From Xanthobacter autotrophicus (GTDB taxonomy: Bacteria; Pseudomonadota; Alphaproteobacteria; Rhizobiales; Xanthobacteraceae): 36,309 bases of DNA. The stretch covers positions 1-36,309 of the forward strand of contig NZ_JAIVFN010000036.1 of NCBI RefSeq assembly GCF_030015065.1, in the 5' to 3' direction. The first letter of the stretch is position 1, and each line of letters begins with the position of its first letter. Shown one piece after another: positions 17,215-25,341 of this stretch. The notes under the pieces were generated by a model that worked only from the letters and a program-made list of their open reading frames with translations, made no database searches and was not told where the DNA came from. A program made the position numbers and the translations under genes.

Positions 17215-17934
17215 TCACTCCGCGGTAAGCGAGGCGAGCTTGCGCTTGCCGGGCGGGGCCTTGGCCTGCTCGTCCAGCCAGTCGGCCATGACGAGGCCCC
17301 AGGCGATGTCCTGCTGGATGGCATGCTGCGCCCGCTCGGGATCGCGCGCCTTGAGCGCCGCCAGCACGTCATAGTGGCGGTGGTCCTCGCCGGCGATCTG
17401 GCGGGGGGGCAGGGTGGCGTGGAACACGCTGAGCAGCGGCCCCATCAGCGTCCACATATTCTCCACGATGGATTCGAGCAGCGGCAGCTCCGCGATCTCG
17501 ATGAGCGCGAAGTGGAAGTCGCGGTTCTTCAGGCTCGCTTTCTTCGGGTTCGATGCGGCGGCCTCGATGAACTCGGCCTGGATCTGCTCGAGGCGGCGGA
17601 TCTGCTTATCGGTGATGCGCTCCGCCGCCCGGGCGCAGGCGGCGCCCTCCAGCTCCATGCGGATGAGCTGGATCTCCTTCAGCCGCGCGCTGTCCAGCAG
17701 CGGCACATGGATGGCGGTGGCGGCCTTCATCTCCAGCGCCTGCTCGCTGACGAGGCGGAAGATGGCCTCGCGCACGGGGGTGATGGAGGTGCCGAGATCG
17801 GCAGCGAGGGCGGAGATGCGCAGCCGCTCGCCGGGCTCGAACTGCCCGTCGATCAGCGCCCGGCGGATGCGGCCGTAGACGCGGGCCGAAAGATTTTCCT
17901 TCTCGATCTGCCGCAGCTCGGCCATGGCATCCAA
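17215..17934 (-). CDS. GntR-family regulator with FCD ligand domain
   Basis: A transcription factor of 239 residues. The N-terminal winged helix-turn-helix spans about 17-78 (RVYGRIRRALIDGQFEPGERLRISALAADLGTS in outline, then TPVREAIFRL), typical of FadR-type GntR proteins. The rest is an all-helical FCD domain that binds small carboxylates, often through a metal. Likely ligands are His141, His187 and His204; at 137 there is Asn where I expect the Asp of the D-x3-H motif. An ATG nine bases downstream (M4) is an alternative start. It is 31 bp downstream of the gldA-like gene, probably in one transcript. Such regulators are usually local repressors; the shared palindrome at the two island promoters is its proposed target. 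Confidence 0.92.
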   Translation of the reverse strand: MDAMAELRQIEKENLSARVYGRIRRALIDGQFEPGERLRISALAADLGTSITPVREAIFRLVSEQALEMKAATAIHVPLLDSARLKEIQLIRMELEGAACARAAERITDKQIRRLEQIQAEFIEAAASNPKKASLKNRDFHFALIEIAELPLLESIVENMWTLMGPLLSVFHATLPPRQIAGEDHRHYDVLAALKARDPERAQHAIQQDIAWGLVMADWLDEQAKAPPGKRKLASLTAE

Positions 17935-17956
17935 CGCTTCAGAATGGATCTTGGTA

Positions 17957-17970
17957 CACCCTATATCATA
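17957..17970. promoter_or_regulatory. Weak third copy of the island palindrome upstream of gntR
   Basis: This 14-mer matches CATGATATATCATG at 10 positions, with an intact TATATCAT half. It sits at the 3' end of the gldA-like gene, just before gntR, and could allow autoregulation. The match overlaps coding sequence and may be chance. Confidence 0.3.
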
Positions 17971-19111
17971 CGGCCATCGCCGGCGCGGTGCCGTGGGGCG
18001 TGCTCCCCGAAATTGCGTCTTCCCGCATCACATCCGAGAACCGCCCCGCCTCGATGGCGAGGATGGCGCGCACCACTTCCGCTTCTTCCAGCACCCGGGG
18101 GAAATGCCGCGCGTGGGGGGCGGCGAGGGTGAGGCGGGCGATGGTCTGCGCCTCCTCCGGCGAGGGCGCCGCGCCGGCAAGAGCGACAAGGCTCGTGGGC
18201 AGGCCGATGGCGGCGTAGAAGCCCACGAGGTCGGCGAAGAAGGCCGCGTCGCGTCCCTCCAGCACCAGCTGCACCAGCACTCCGTAGGCGACTTCCAGCC
18301 CGTGCAGGGCGCGGGCGTATTTCGGCACGGCGGAGAGGCCGCGGGTCATGGAATGGGCGATGGAGAGGCCGCCGCTCTCGAAGCTGAGGCCGCTCATGAG
18401 CACGGTGGCCTCCACCACCAGGTCGAGGGCGTCGTCGGCGTCCTTGCGGTCCACGGCGGCGAGCGCCGCCGGGGCGTGGCGGCGCAGCACGTCATAGCAG
18501 CCGCGGGCGAGAATGAGGGCCGAGAAGGCCGGGTCGGCGCCGAATACGTTGCGGCCCTTGGCGGCCATGCAGCGCTCCACCTCGAACAGCTTCACCACCG
18601 CATCGCCGATGCCGGCGAGGAAAAGCTGGCGCGGCGCCTCGGCGATCACCTGCGTGTCCACCAGAACGAGGTCCGGATTTGCGGGCAGCTTCTCCACCGC
18701 CAGCAGGCGGTGGTCGTCGTCATAGAGCACGTAATTGTGGCTGGTGGGCGCGTCGGTGGAGGCGATGGTGGGGATGGTCGCCACCTTCGCCCCGATGCGG
18801 TTGGCCAGCGCCTTGCCCGCATCCATGCACTTGCCGCCGCCCGCCGCCGCCACCAGCGGGGGCGGGGTGTCGCCCAGCGCGGCCAGCAGGCGGTCGATCT
18901 CGGAGGGCGAGCTTTCCCCGCCGAAGCGCAGGCGTTGCAGCCGCACCCCGGCCTGTGCGCACGAGGCGGCGAGGCGCGCGCCGAAGAGATCGTCGATGAC
19001 GGGGTCGATCACCAGCGCGGCGGCGTCGGCGAGGCGCGCCAGCTCGGGTCCCAGTTGGTCCAGTGCGCCCCTGCCCTGCACATAGCGCCGCGGCGCGCCG
19101 AATACCTTCAT
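17966..19111 (-). CDS. Iron-containing alcohol dehydrogenase family, glycerol-dehydrogenase-like
   Basis: A 381-residue member of the group-III (iron-activated) alcohol dehydrogenases, closest by eye to glycerol dehydrogenase GldA. The NAD loop GGGKCMDAGKALA begins at 91, followed by the family-diagnostic PTIASTDAPTS at 114-124 (identical to GldA over most of its length). Metal ligands are Asp170 (GIGDA), His253 (IAHSMTRGL) and His270 (LHGLEVAYG). GFESGGL-like SFESGGLS at 243-250 also fits. Maleylacetate reductases are relatives but differ in these blocks. It likely oxidises a polyol or hydroxy compound. The gene is divergent from the GNAT gene and probably co-transcribed with gntR from a promoter overlain by the island palindrome. 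Confidence 0.88.
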   Translation of the reverse strand: MKVFGAPRRYVQGRGALDQLGPELARLADAAALVIDPVIDDLFGARLAASCAQAGVRLQRLRFGGESSPSEIDRLLAALGDTPPPLVAAAGGGKCMDAGKALANRIGAKVATIPTIASTDAPTSHNYVLYDDDHRLLAVEKLPANPDLVLVDTQVIAEAPRQLFLAGIGDAVVKLFEVERCMAAKGRNVFGADPAFSALILARGCYDVLRRHAPAALAAVDRKDADDALDLVVEATVLMSGLSFESGGLSIAHSMTRGLSAVPKYARALHGLEVAYGVLVQLVLEGRDAAFFADLVGFYAAIGLPTSLVALAGAAPSPEEAQTIARLTLAAPHARHFPRVLEEAEVVRAILAIEAGRFSDVMREDAISGSTPHGTAPAMAV

Positions 19112-19156
19112 CTGTACCCTCCCAAGGCGAGGCCGCCCGATGGGCGTCGTTTAAAA

Positions 19157-19189
19157 CATGATATATCGTGCATTATAATCGGAGATCAA
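19157..19189 (-). promoter_or_regulatory. Promoter and predicted operator of the gldA-like/gntR operon
   Basis: On the minus strand TTGATC (19189-19184) is followed after 17 bp by ATATAT (19166-19161). Over the -10 lies CATGATATATCGTG (19157-19170, plus strand), one base from a perfect 14-bp palindrome and two from the site at 11646-11659. The architecture equals that of the transporter promoter. The gene starts 46 bp downstream. Confidence 0.6.
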
Positions 19190-19304
19190 GCGCTGCGGCG
19201 AGGCCGCCCGGTCCTTCCCGGCCGGCGCTGGCGGAGAGGCGCCGGGTTCTCCCTGCCGCAGCAGCGGCCTTTTCAGGGCCGGCCTTCCTGCCGTAAAAGA
19301 CGGC

Positions 19305-19847
19305 ATGCCGATCCGTCCCGCAACGCCCGCCGACATCCCCGCCATCGCCGCCATCTATGACGAGGCCGTGCGCACCGGCACCGCCTCGTTCGAGCTGACG
19401 CCGCCCGGCGTCGCCGAGATGACGCGCCGCCACGCGGCCGTGGTGGAGGCGGGCTTTCCCTATCTGGTCATGGAAGAGGACGGCGGGGTGCTGGGCTATG
19501 CCTATGCCAGCGCCTTCCGCCCGCGCATCGCCTATCGCCACACGGTGGAGAATTCCATCTATGTGGCGCCGGCGGCGCAGGGCAAGGGCATCGGCCGGGC
19601 GCTGCTGGAGGCGCTCATCGCCGCGTGCGCGGCGCGGGGCTTCCGCCAGATGGTGGCTGTGATCGGCGACAGCGCCAATGCGGGCTCCATTCGCCTGCAT
19701 CGCGCCTGCGGCTTCGCCGATGTGGGCATCCTGCCCGCCACCGGCCTCAAGTTCGGCCGGTGGATCGACACGGTGCTGATGCAGCGCCCCCTCGGGCCGG
19801 GCGCCGAGGGCGTGCCCGAGGAGGCCGACCTCGGCTTCAGCGGGTGA
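19305..19847 (+). CDS. GNAT N-acetyltransferase, phosphinothricin-acetyltransferase-like
   Basis: A 180-residue cytoplasmic acetyltransferase. The acetyl-CoA loop [10 protein letters not shown] is at 92-101. The surroundings match the Pat/Bar and MnaT group: [22 protein letters not shown] at the start, [19 protein letters not shown], and the C-terminal [11 protein letters not shown] and [13 protein letters not shown]. Members acetylate phosphinothricin, methionine sulfoximine/sulfone or related amino acids, so the natural substrate may be methionine derivatives. It is divergent from the gldA-like gene, and its 3' end overlaps the end of argB by 11 bases, tail to tail. Confidence 0.9.
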   Translation: MPIRPATPADIPAIAAIYDEAVRTGTASFELTPPGVAEMTRRHAAVVEAGFPYLVMEEDGGVLGYAYASAFRPRIAYRHTVENSIYVAPAAQGKGIGRALLEALIAACAARGFRQMVAVIGDSANAGSIRLHRACGFADVGILPATGLKFGRWIDTVLMQRPLGPGAEGVPEEADLGFSG

Positions 19848-20754
19848 TGAGCGTGCCGGCGCCGTGGTCGGTGAGCAGTTCCAGCAGCACCGCGTGGGGC
19901 ACCTTGCCGTCAAGGATGACGACGCCCTCCACGCCCTTCTCCAGAGCGTAGATGCAGGTCTCCACCTTGGGGATCATGCCACCCGAAATGGTGCCGTCCG
20001 CGATCAGCGCCCGCACCTCGGCGATGGTGAGCCTGGGCAGCAGCTGCTTGTTCTTGTCGAGCACGCCGGGCACGTCGGTGAGCAGCAGCAGGCGCTTGGC
20101 CCCGAGCGCGCCGGCGATGGCGCCGGCGAAGGTGTCGGCGTTCACGTTGTAGGTGCCGCCGTCCACCGCCGCGGCCACCGGCGCCAGCACCGGGATCAGC
20201 TCGCGGCCGAGGATCTGGTCGAGCACGGTGGTGTCCACCGTGTCCGGCTCGCCCACGAAGCCGAGGTCCACCACCTGCTCGATCTTGCTGCCGGGATCCA
20301 TCACGATGCGGTTCGCCTTGCGGGCGCGCACCATGTTGCCGTCCTTGCCGCACAGGCCGATGGCCTTGCCGCCGGCCTCGTTGATGAAGCCCACGATCTG
20401 CTTGTTGATGGAACCGGCGAGCACCATCTCCACGATCTCGACCGTGGCCTTGTCGGTGATGCGCAGCCCGGCGGCGAACTCGGACTTGATGCCGAGCTTG
20501 GCCAGCATGGCGCCGATCTGCGGACCGCCGCCATGCACCACCACCGGGTTCACGCCCGACTGCTCCAGAAGCACGATGTCCTGCGCGAAGGTGCGCGCGC
20601 CCTCCTCGCCGCTGATGGCGTGGCCGCCATACTTCACCACGACGATGGCGTCGTCGTAGCGCTGCATGTGGGGCAGCGCCCTGGCCAGAACCTCGGCCTG
20701 CAACTGGGCCTGCAGCTGGGCTTCCGACACGGGAGTGGTAATGGGCTCGTTCAT
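19837..20754 (-). CDS. argB: Acetylglutamate kinase
   Basis: ArgB phosphorylates N-acetyl-L-glutamate, the second step of arginine synthesis. The 305-residue protein has the amino-acid-kinase marks VVKYGGHA (39-46, with catalytic Lys41), [10 protein letters not shown] (72-81), the acetylglutamate-site [34 protein letters not shown], and LTDVPGVLD. The N-terminal helix before residue 35 ([23 protein letters not shown]) is the extension seen in hexameric, arginine-inhibited enzymes, so feedback control by arginine is likely. I chose the ATG at 20754; upstream in-frame starts give an Arg-rich leader without homology. No other arg gene is nearby. Confidence 0.96.
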   Translation of the reverse strand: MNEPITTPVSEAQLQAQLQAEVLARALPHMQRYDDAIVVVKYGGHAISGEEGARTFAQDIVLLEQSGVNPVVVHGGGPQIGAMLAKLGIKSEFAAGLRITDKATVEIVEMVLAGSINKQIVGFINEAGGKAIGLCGKDGNMVRARKANRIVMDPGSKIEQVVDLGFVGEPDTVDTTVLDQILGRELIPVLAPVAAAVDGGTYNVNADTFAGAIAGALGAKRLLLLTDVPGVLDKNKQLLPRLTIAEVRALIADGTISGGMIPKVETCIYALEKGVEGVVILDGKVPHAVLLELLTDHGAGTLITR

Positions 20755-21055
20755 GACGCGCTCGCTCTGGTCCCTCGCGCCCGGCCGGCGCCGGGGCGGC
20801 GCCCTTCTAGCCGTTTCCCCGGCCCCGTGAAAGGGCGTGGTGCCGCGCCGTGCCATGCGCATATCTTTCGCTCGTTTTTCCCTTGCGTCAGTCTTTCCAC
20901 GGTCGCGCAAAGGTGATCAGAAGCGGCCTCCGCTCCAACACATTCGGCAGGTCAACAGCCCCGCGCGCCGGGTGCGGGCCTGCCCGCAGGACGCTGCCGC
21001 CACCCGCTGCCGCCACCGTCGCCGCCACCCGCTCCAGCCCTTCGCCAGAGACCGC
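20755..21055. other. Divergent intergenic region argB / membrane protein
   Basis: These 301 bases separate two divergent starts and must carry both promoters. Apart from a somewhat AT-richer patch near 20860-20890 I see no clear promoter pair, repeat or RNA. Confidence 0.4.
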
Positions 21056-22687
21056 ATGGCCCAGATGAACACCCCCTTGCTGCCCTCCGCCACGCCGTCC
21101 CGTGTCGGGCCCGCTTCCGCCCACGGCCATGCCGCGCCGCCGGAACGCCGGCCGCACGATTTGCGGGGACGCTGGATCGCGCTGCTGTTCATCGCCTGCC
21201 TCGCGCTGGTGGCGGTGCCGGTCGTGACGCACCCGCTCCCGCCTTTGTCGGACTACGTGAACCATCTCGCGCGCATGCACGTGATCGCCGAGCTGCCGCA
21301 CAACCCCGACATCGCCCGGTTCTACTACCTGAAGTGGTCCATCCTGCCGAACCTGATGATGGACATGGTGGTGCCGGTGATCGACCGCCTCACCGACATC
21401 TACACCGCCGGCGAGATCTACACGCTGCTGTGCTTCGCCCTCATCGCCGGCGGGACGCTGACCCTCAACCGGGCGCTGTTCGGCATGTGGTCGGCGCTGC
21501 CGCTGGTGGCCTTCCCGCTGCTCTACAACGGCATCTTCCTCATCGGGGTGATGAACTATTATTTCGGCATCGGCCTCGCCCTGTTCGCGCTGGCCTTCTG
21601 GGTGTTGCTGCGGGACCGGCCGTGGCCGTGGCGCTACCTGGTCTCGACCCTGTTCGTGGTGGTGTTGTTCTTCTGCCACCTGTTCGCGGCGGGAGTGTAT
21701 GGCGTCGGCCTCCTCGCCTACGAGCTCGACCGCCTGCGCCAGGGCCGCGGCCCGCTCGGCCCGCGGCTCCTCGGCTTCGCGGCGGCGGGTCTGCCCTTCC
21801 TGCCCATCGTTCCCATGCTCCTCGCCAGTCCCACCTGGGGCCTGAGCACTGAGAATATCTGGGAGCCGCAGGGCAAGGTGGACGGCATCGAAATGGTCGT
21901 GAACGTCTATTTCGACTATGTGGCCATCACGCTTTCCGCCGTGGTGGTGGGTGCCGCCATGTGGGCGGCGCGGCACCGCCTGCTGCATGTCCATTCGCTG
22001 ATGCTGCCGCTGCTCCTGGTGGCGGGCGCCGTCTACCTCGCCATGCCGCGCGTGGTGTTCGCGAGCTACATGGCCGACCAGCGCCTGCCGGTGGCCATCG
22101 CCTTCTTCGTGCTTGCGGCCCTGCGCGCGGACCTGCGCCACCGGCTGGCCCGGCGCGGCTTCGCCGTGGTGCTCGTCCTGCTGCTGGCGGTGCGGGTGGG
22201 CGAGGTGCAGGTGGTGTGGAACCGCCTCTCCCAGTGGACCGTCGCGTTCAGCCAGTCGGTGAGCCTCATCAAGCCCGGCTCGCGCGTGCTCGTCGCCTAT
22301 GCCGACATCAACGGCGGCAACGACCCGCGCGACCTCGGCCTCGTCCACGCCGCCTGCCTCGCCATGATCGAGAAATCGTCCCTGGTGACCACGGCGTTCG
22401 CGGTGAAGGGCAAGCAGATCCTGCGGGTCCACGAGCCCTATCGCAGCCACGTGGACACCGAGGACGGCACCCCGCCCCAGATCGAGCAGCTGCTCGTGAC
22501 CGAGGAGGAGGGCACGGCGGACGGCCCGCGCTACTGGGACGTGTGGCCGCAGAACTTCGACTATGTCTACCTGCTCTTCACCGAGCGGGGCGCGCCCAAT
22601 CCCGACAGCGATCGGCTGAAGCCGGTGTTCGAGGGCGAGCGCTTCCAGCTCTACCAGGTCATCCCGCCCACGGCCCCGCCGTCCTGA
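21056..22687 (+). CDS. Polytopic membrane protein of unknown function
   Basis: I cannot name this 543-residue protein. After a polar N-terminus of about 38 residues come roughly ten hydrophobic segments between about residues 40 and 400. A conserved-looking extracytoplasmic stretch after the first helix reads HPLPPLSDYVNHLARMHV; an acidic residue in this first loop and the overall topology recall GT-C type lipid-linked sugar transferases, but that is only a resemblance. The last 130 residues are soluble (WDVWPQNFDYVYLLFTERG). The ATG at 21056 is preferred; an ATG nine bases on is possible. It stands alone, divergent from argB, with phnM following after 69 bp. Confidence 0.85.
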   Translation: MAQMNTPLLPSATPSRVGPASAHGHAAPPERRPHDLRGRWIALLFIACLALVAVPVVTHPLPPLSDYVNHLARMHVIAELPHNPDIARFYYLKWSILPNLMMDMVVPVIDRLTDIYTAGEIYTLLCFALIAGGTLTLNRALFGMWSALPLVAFPLLYNGIFLIGVMNYYFGIGLALFALAFWVLLRDRPWPWRYLVSTLFVVVLFFCHLFAAGVYGVGLLAYELDRLRQGRGPLGPRLLGFAAAGLPFLPIVPMLLASPTWGLSTENIWEPQGKVDGIEMVVNVYFDYVAITLSAVVVGAAMWAARHRLLHVHSLMLPLLLVAGAVYLAMPRVVFASYMADQRLPVAIAFFVLAALRADLRHRLARRGFAVVLVLLLAVRVGEVQVVWNRLSQWTVAFSQSVSLIKPGSRVLVAYADINGGNDPRDLGLVHAACLAMIEKSSLVTTAFAVKGKQILRVHEPYRSHVDTEDGTPPQIEQLLVTEEEGTADGPRYWDVWPQNFDYVYLLFTERGAPNPDSDRLKPVFEGERFQLYQVIPPTAPPS

Positions 22688-22693
22688 CCACGG

Positions 22694-22715
22694 GGCGCCG
22701 TCACGGCGCCGTCAC
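22694..22715. repeat. Two-copy 11-bp tandem repeat with hairpin
   Basis: GGCGCCGTCAC occurs twice in tandem (22694-22704, 22705-22715). The unit junction also forms a 7-bp hairpin, GGCGCCG-TCA-CGGCGCC (22694-22710), just after the membrane-protein stop. No T run follows, so termination is uncertain. Confidence 0.5.
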
Positions 22716-22756
22716 CGTCCGGTGCAAGGCATGCGCCTTTCCGGTACAGAGGCCGC

Positions 22757-23890
22757 ATGGAAACCGTCTTCACCAACGCCCGCCTGATCCTCGACGACGC
22801 CGTCATCGACGGCACGGTCACCGTCCGCGACGGCGTGATCGCGGCCGTGGATGCAGGCCGCGCGCATGCGCCCTCCGCCGTCGATTGCGAGGGCGACTAT
22901 CTGAGCGCGGGCATCGTCGACCTGCACACGGACGCGCTGGAAGGCCACTTCGTCCCGCGGCCCAAAGTGTTCTGGCCGGATGCGCGGGCCGCCGCCCTCG
23001 CCCATGACGGCCAGACGGTGGCGAGCGGCATCACCACCGTGTTCGACGCCATCTGCGCCGGCGGCTTCGACCAGGCCAAGGCCGAGCGGCGGGAGCTGTT
23101 CGAGCTGATGCTCGATGCGGTGGAAGGGGGCGCCGGCCTGTTCCGCGCCGATCATCTCGTGCATCTGCGCTGCGAGATGACCGATCCGGACCTGCTCGCG
23201 CTGGTGGAGCCGGCGCTGGAGCGCGGGACGCTGGCCTTCGCCTCGCTCATGGACCACACGCCCGGCGCCCGGCAGTGGCGCAACGTGGACGTGCTGCGGG
23301 GCTTCCTCCTCGGCATCGGCAAGGAGGCGGACGAGGCCGAGCGCGAGATCGCCGAGCGCACCGCGCGTGGGCGCTCCAATGTGGAGCGCAATTTCGCGCC
23401 GCTGGTGGAGATGCTGGCCGCGACCGGCCTGGTGCGTGCCAGCCACGACGACACCACGGGCGAGCATGTGCGCCTCGCCCGGGAGGCCGGCTGCACCGTG
23501 AGCGAGTTTCCCACCACCCGCGAAGCCGCGGCGGCGGCGCGCGAGGCGGGGCTTTCCACCATCGGCGGCGCTCCCAACGTGGTGCGCGGCGGCTCCCATT
23601 CCGGCGGCGTCGCCATGGGCGCCCTGGCCGGGGAGGGGCTGGTGGATGCCCTCGCCTCCGACTACGTGCCGGCGAGCCTGCTCCAGGCGGCGGCGCGGCT
23701 GCATTTCGCCGATGGCCTGCCGCTGGAGCGGGCCATGGCCCTCGTCACCCGCAACCCGGCCAGGATGGCGGGGCTCGCCGATCGCGGCCGCCTCGCCGAG
23801 GGGTTGCGCGCGGACCTGCTGCGGTTCCGCATGGTGGAGATGACGCCGGTGGTGCGCCATGTGACGGTGGAAGGCGAGCGGGTGTTCTGA
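22757..23890 (+). CDS. phnM: Alpha-D-ribose 1-methylphosphonate 5-triphosphate diphosphatase
   Basis: PhnM removes pyrophosphate from ribose 1-alkylphosphonate 5-triphosphate in the C-P lyase pathway. The 377-residue amidohydrolase-fold protein has the family's metal-binding start GIVDLHTDALEGHFVPRPK (52-70), VFDAICAGGFDQ, RADHLVHLRCEM, SLMDHTPGARQW, ASHDDTT, SEFPTT, GAPNVVRGGSHSGG and SDYVP. All metal ligands expected from the family appear present. The usual C-P lyase genes (phnG-L, phnN) are not in this window, so either they lie elsewhere or this copy acts alone. The ATG at 22757 is 69 bp after the unknown membrane-protein gene. The next gene converges on it. Confidence 0.92.
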   Translation: METVFTNARLILDDAVIDGTVTVRDGVIAAVDAGRAHAPSAVDCEGDYLSAGIVDLHTDALEGHFVPRPKVFWPDARAAALAHDGQTVASGITTVFDAICAGGFDQAKAERRELFELMLDAVEGGAGLFRADHLVHLRCEMTDPDLLALVEPALERGTLAFASLMDHTPGARQWRNVDVLRGFLLGIGKEADEAEREIAERTARGRSNVERNFAPLVEMLAATGLVRASHDDTTGEHVRLAREAGCTVSEFPTTREAAAAAREAGLSTIGGAPNVVRGGSHSGGVAMGALAGEGLVDALASDYVPASLLQAAARLHFADGLPLERAMALVTRNPARMAGLADRGRLAEGLRADLLRFRMVEMTPVVRHVTVEGERVF

Positions 23891-23968
23891 CGGCCCGCGG
23901 CGGATTTTGCATTTTCACCGGTTCTGGGAGGGCTTGGTCCTGGCGCCGCGGGCCCGGCACCGTCGGTG

Positions 23969-25033
23969 TCAAAACACCGGCGGCACGATGCCCACCGGGA
24001 ACCCGGCCAGCTTGAGGGTTCCGGCGTCGAAGCCGAGGGCGAAGGTGGTGCCCTGGCGTCCCTCCACCTGGCCTTTCTTGCCCACCATGGCGAGGGCGCT
24101 GACGATGGGCGAGACCTCGCGCGGGATCACGCCGGCCTGGTCGAGCCCGCGCACCAGATCGGCGAGGCCGGCGAAGCCGAGATCGAGCTTGCCGTTGAGC
24201 CGCCCCTGCGGATCGAGGGAGAGCGCGCCCGAGGCGGTGGAGGCAAGCTTGGGCGAGGTCACCGCGAAGCGATCGAGGGTCGCCACGCCCCCCGCCGCCG
24301 CCCAGGCCCTGAGGCGCTGGGCCAGTGGCATGGGGCGCAGGTCCGCCGAGGCGGTGACCGTGCCCTGCAGGGTCATGTCCACCGGGCCGCTCACGCCCAG
24401 GGCGCCGAGCAGCGGGCTTTCGCCGCCGAGCATGCCGGAGGCGTAATCCACGCCGTCGGGCTTGCCGTCCGTGCCGGCGGCGCGGCGGGCATGGAACTCG
24501 AACAGGCGCGCTGTGGCGAGCGGCGTGGGCGCCGCGCCCGGCGCGCCGGGCTGCTCGATCCGCATGTCGTGGGACTGCAGCGAGAAGCGCTGGGGCCGGC
24601 CGGAAAGGTCGCCGATGCCGCTGATCTGCAGCAGCGACCATGCCGCCGCATAGATGCTCCTGGTATTGAGGTCTTCCACCCGCGCCGGGCCGGTGAACTC
24701 GGCTACGATGTGGTTGGGTGCCCACACCTGCGCCACCGCATGGCCCGAGACGGCGGTGAAGCGCATGGCGTCGCCGCCGCGCGTTTCCAGCGTCGGGGAC
24801 TGGCAGCGCAGCTCGAAGCGGAACGGGAAGCCGGCGAGGCTGCGGTCGGCACAGCCCCAGATGCGGCCGAGCCGCGCTTCCCGGCTGATCCAGGCGTCGA
24901 TCTCGCGCTCGGCGCGGTCGGCCGCATAGAACCACAGGCCGCTCCAGATGACCGCGACGGTCACCACGAGCGCCAGGGGGACGATGACGAGCCACGGCTT
25001 GCGGCGGGGAGGAAGAGCGTCGGTGACGGTCAT
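23969..25033 (-). CDS. DUF2125 family membrane-anchored protein
   Basis: A 354-residue protein with a short basic N-terminus (PPRRKPW), one membrane anchor at about 13-37 (LVIVPLALVVTVAVIWSGLW) and a large periplasmic domain. The pattern FYAADRAEREIDAWISREARLGR, a Cys pair in the WGCADRSLAGFPFRFELRCQSP stretch, and repeated beta-strand sequences match the alphaproteobacterial DUF2125 family, whose function I do not know. The GFPFR motif recalls AsmA/DUF945-like lipid-transfer or envelope proteins, but that is only a resemblance. I chose the ATG at 25033 because the longer frame adds an unrelated leader. It converges with phnM and is divergent from the ChaC-like gene. Confidence 0.85.
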   Translation of the reverse strand: MTVTDALPPRRKPWLVIVPLALVVTVAVIWSGLWFYAADRAEREIDAWISREARLGRIWGCADRSLAGFPFRFELRCQSPTLETRGGDAMRFTAVSGHAVAQVWAPNHIVAEFTGPARVEDLNTRSIYAAAWSLLQISGIGDLSGRPQRFSLQSHDMRIEQPGAPGAAPTPLATARLFEFHARRAAGTDGKPDGVDYASGMLGGESPLLGALGVSGPVDMTLQGTVTASADLRPMPLAQRLRAWAAAGGVATLDRFAVTSPKLASTASGALSLDPQGRLNGKLDLGFAGLADLVRGLDQAGVIPREVSPIVSALAMVGKKGQVEGRQGTTFALGFDAGTLKLAGFPVGIVPPVF

Positions 25034-25341
25034 GAACGTCCCTGGGGTGGTGTCCGCCGGAGCCTTCTCGCGTTTCGTCGCCGCGCGCAATGGCTCCCGC
25101 GCCTGATGTCGATATCCCGGAACCGGTTCCGGTTTCCAGACGAGAGCATGCATTGCTCCCCGCTTGCGGGCTTCGATCCGCTGCGCCCGAGGGCGTCGCG
25201 CACCGAAGCTTGCGGCGGCTGGCGCCGGCTGTTAGGCGACGGTCCGGCGGTTCTGTCAACGTCCGAGCGTTTTCGGGCGAAACCGAGACGGTTCGCGTCG
25301 AGCGTAGATGGTAAAGCGAGGCTGGAGCATCGGGCGCATCC
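25034..25341. other. Divergent intergenic region DUF2125 / ChaC-like gene
   Basis: These 308 bases must hold two promoters. The one distinct element is the 16-bp perfect palindrome at 25117-25132 listed separately. No clear -35/-10 pair or RNA was recognised. Confidence 0.4.
25117..25132. repeat. Perfect 16-bp palindrome
   Basis: CCGGAACCGGTTCCGG reads the same on both strands. It lies between two divergent genes, where an operator would be expected, and shares CCGGTTCCGG with the inverted repeat at 6244-6259. Confidence 0.55.

Noticed and set aside
17966-19111. Maleylacetate reductase as the identity of the iron-type dehydrogenase
   Set aside because: The PTIASTDAPTS and metal-site blocks match glycerol dehydrogenase better, and no chlorocatechol or hydroxyquinol pathway gene is nearby.
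20888-22450. Minus-strand 520-codon frame opposite the membrane-protein gene
   Set aside because: Its His/Glu/Gln-rich composition is the mirror of hydrophobic codons; the plus-strand frame has coherent membrane segments.
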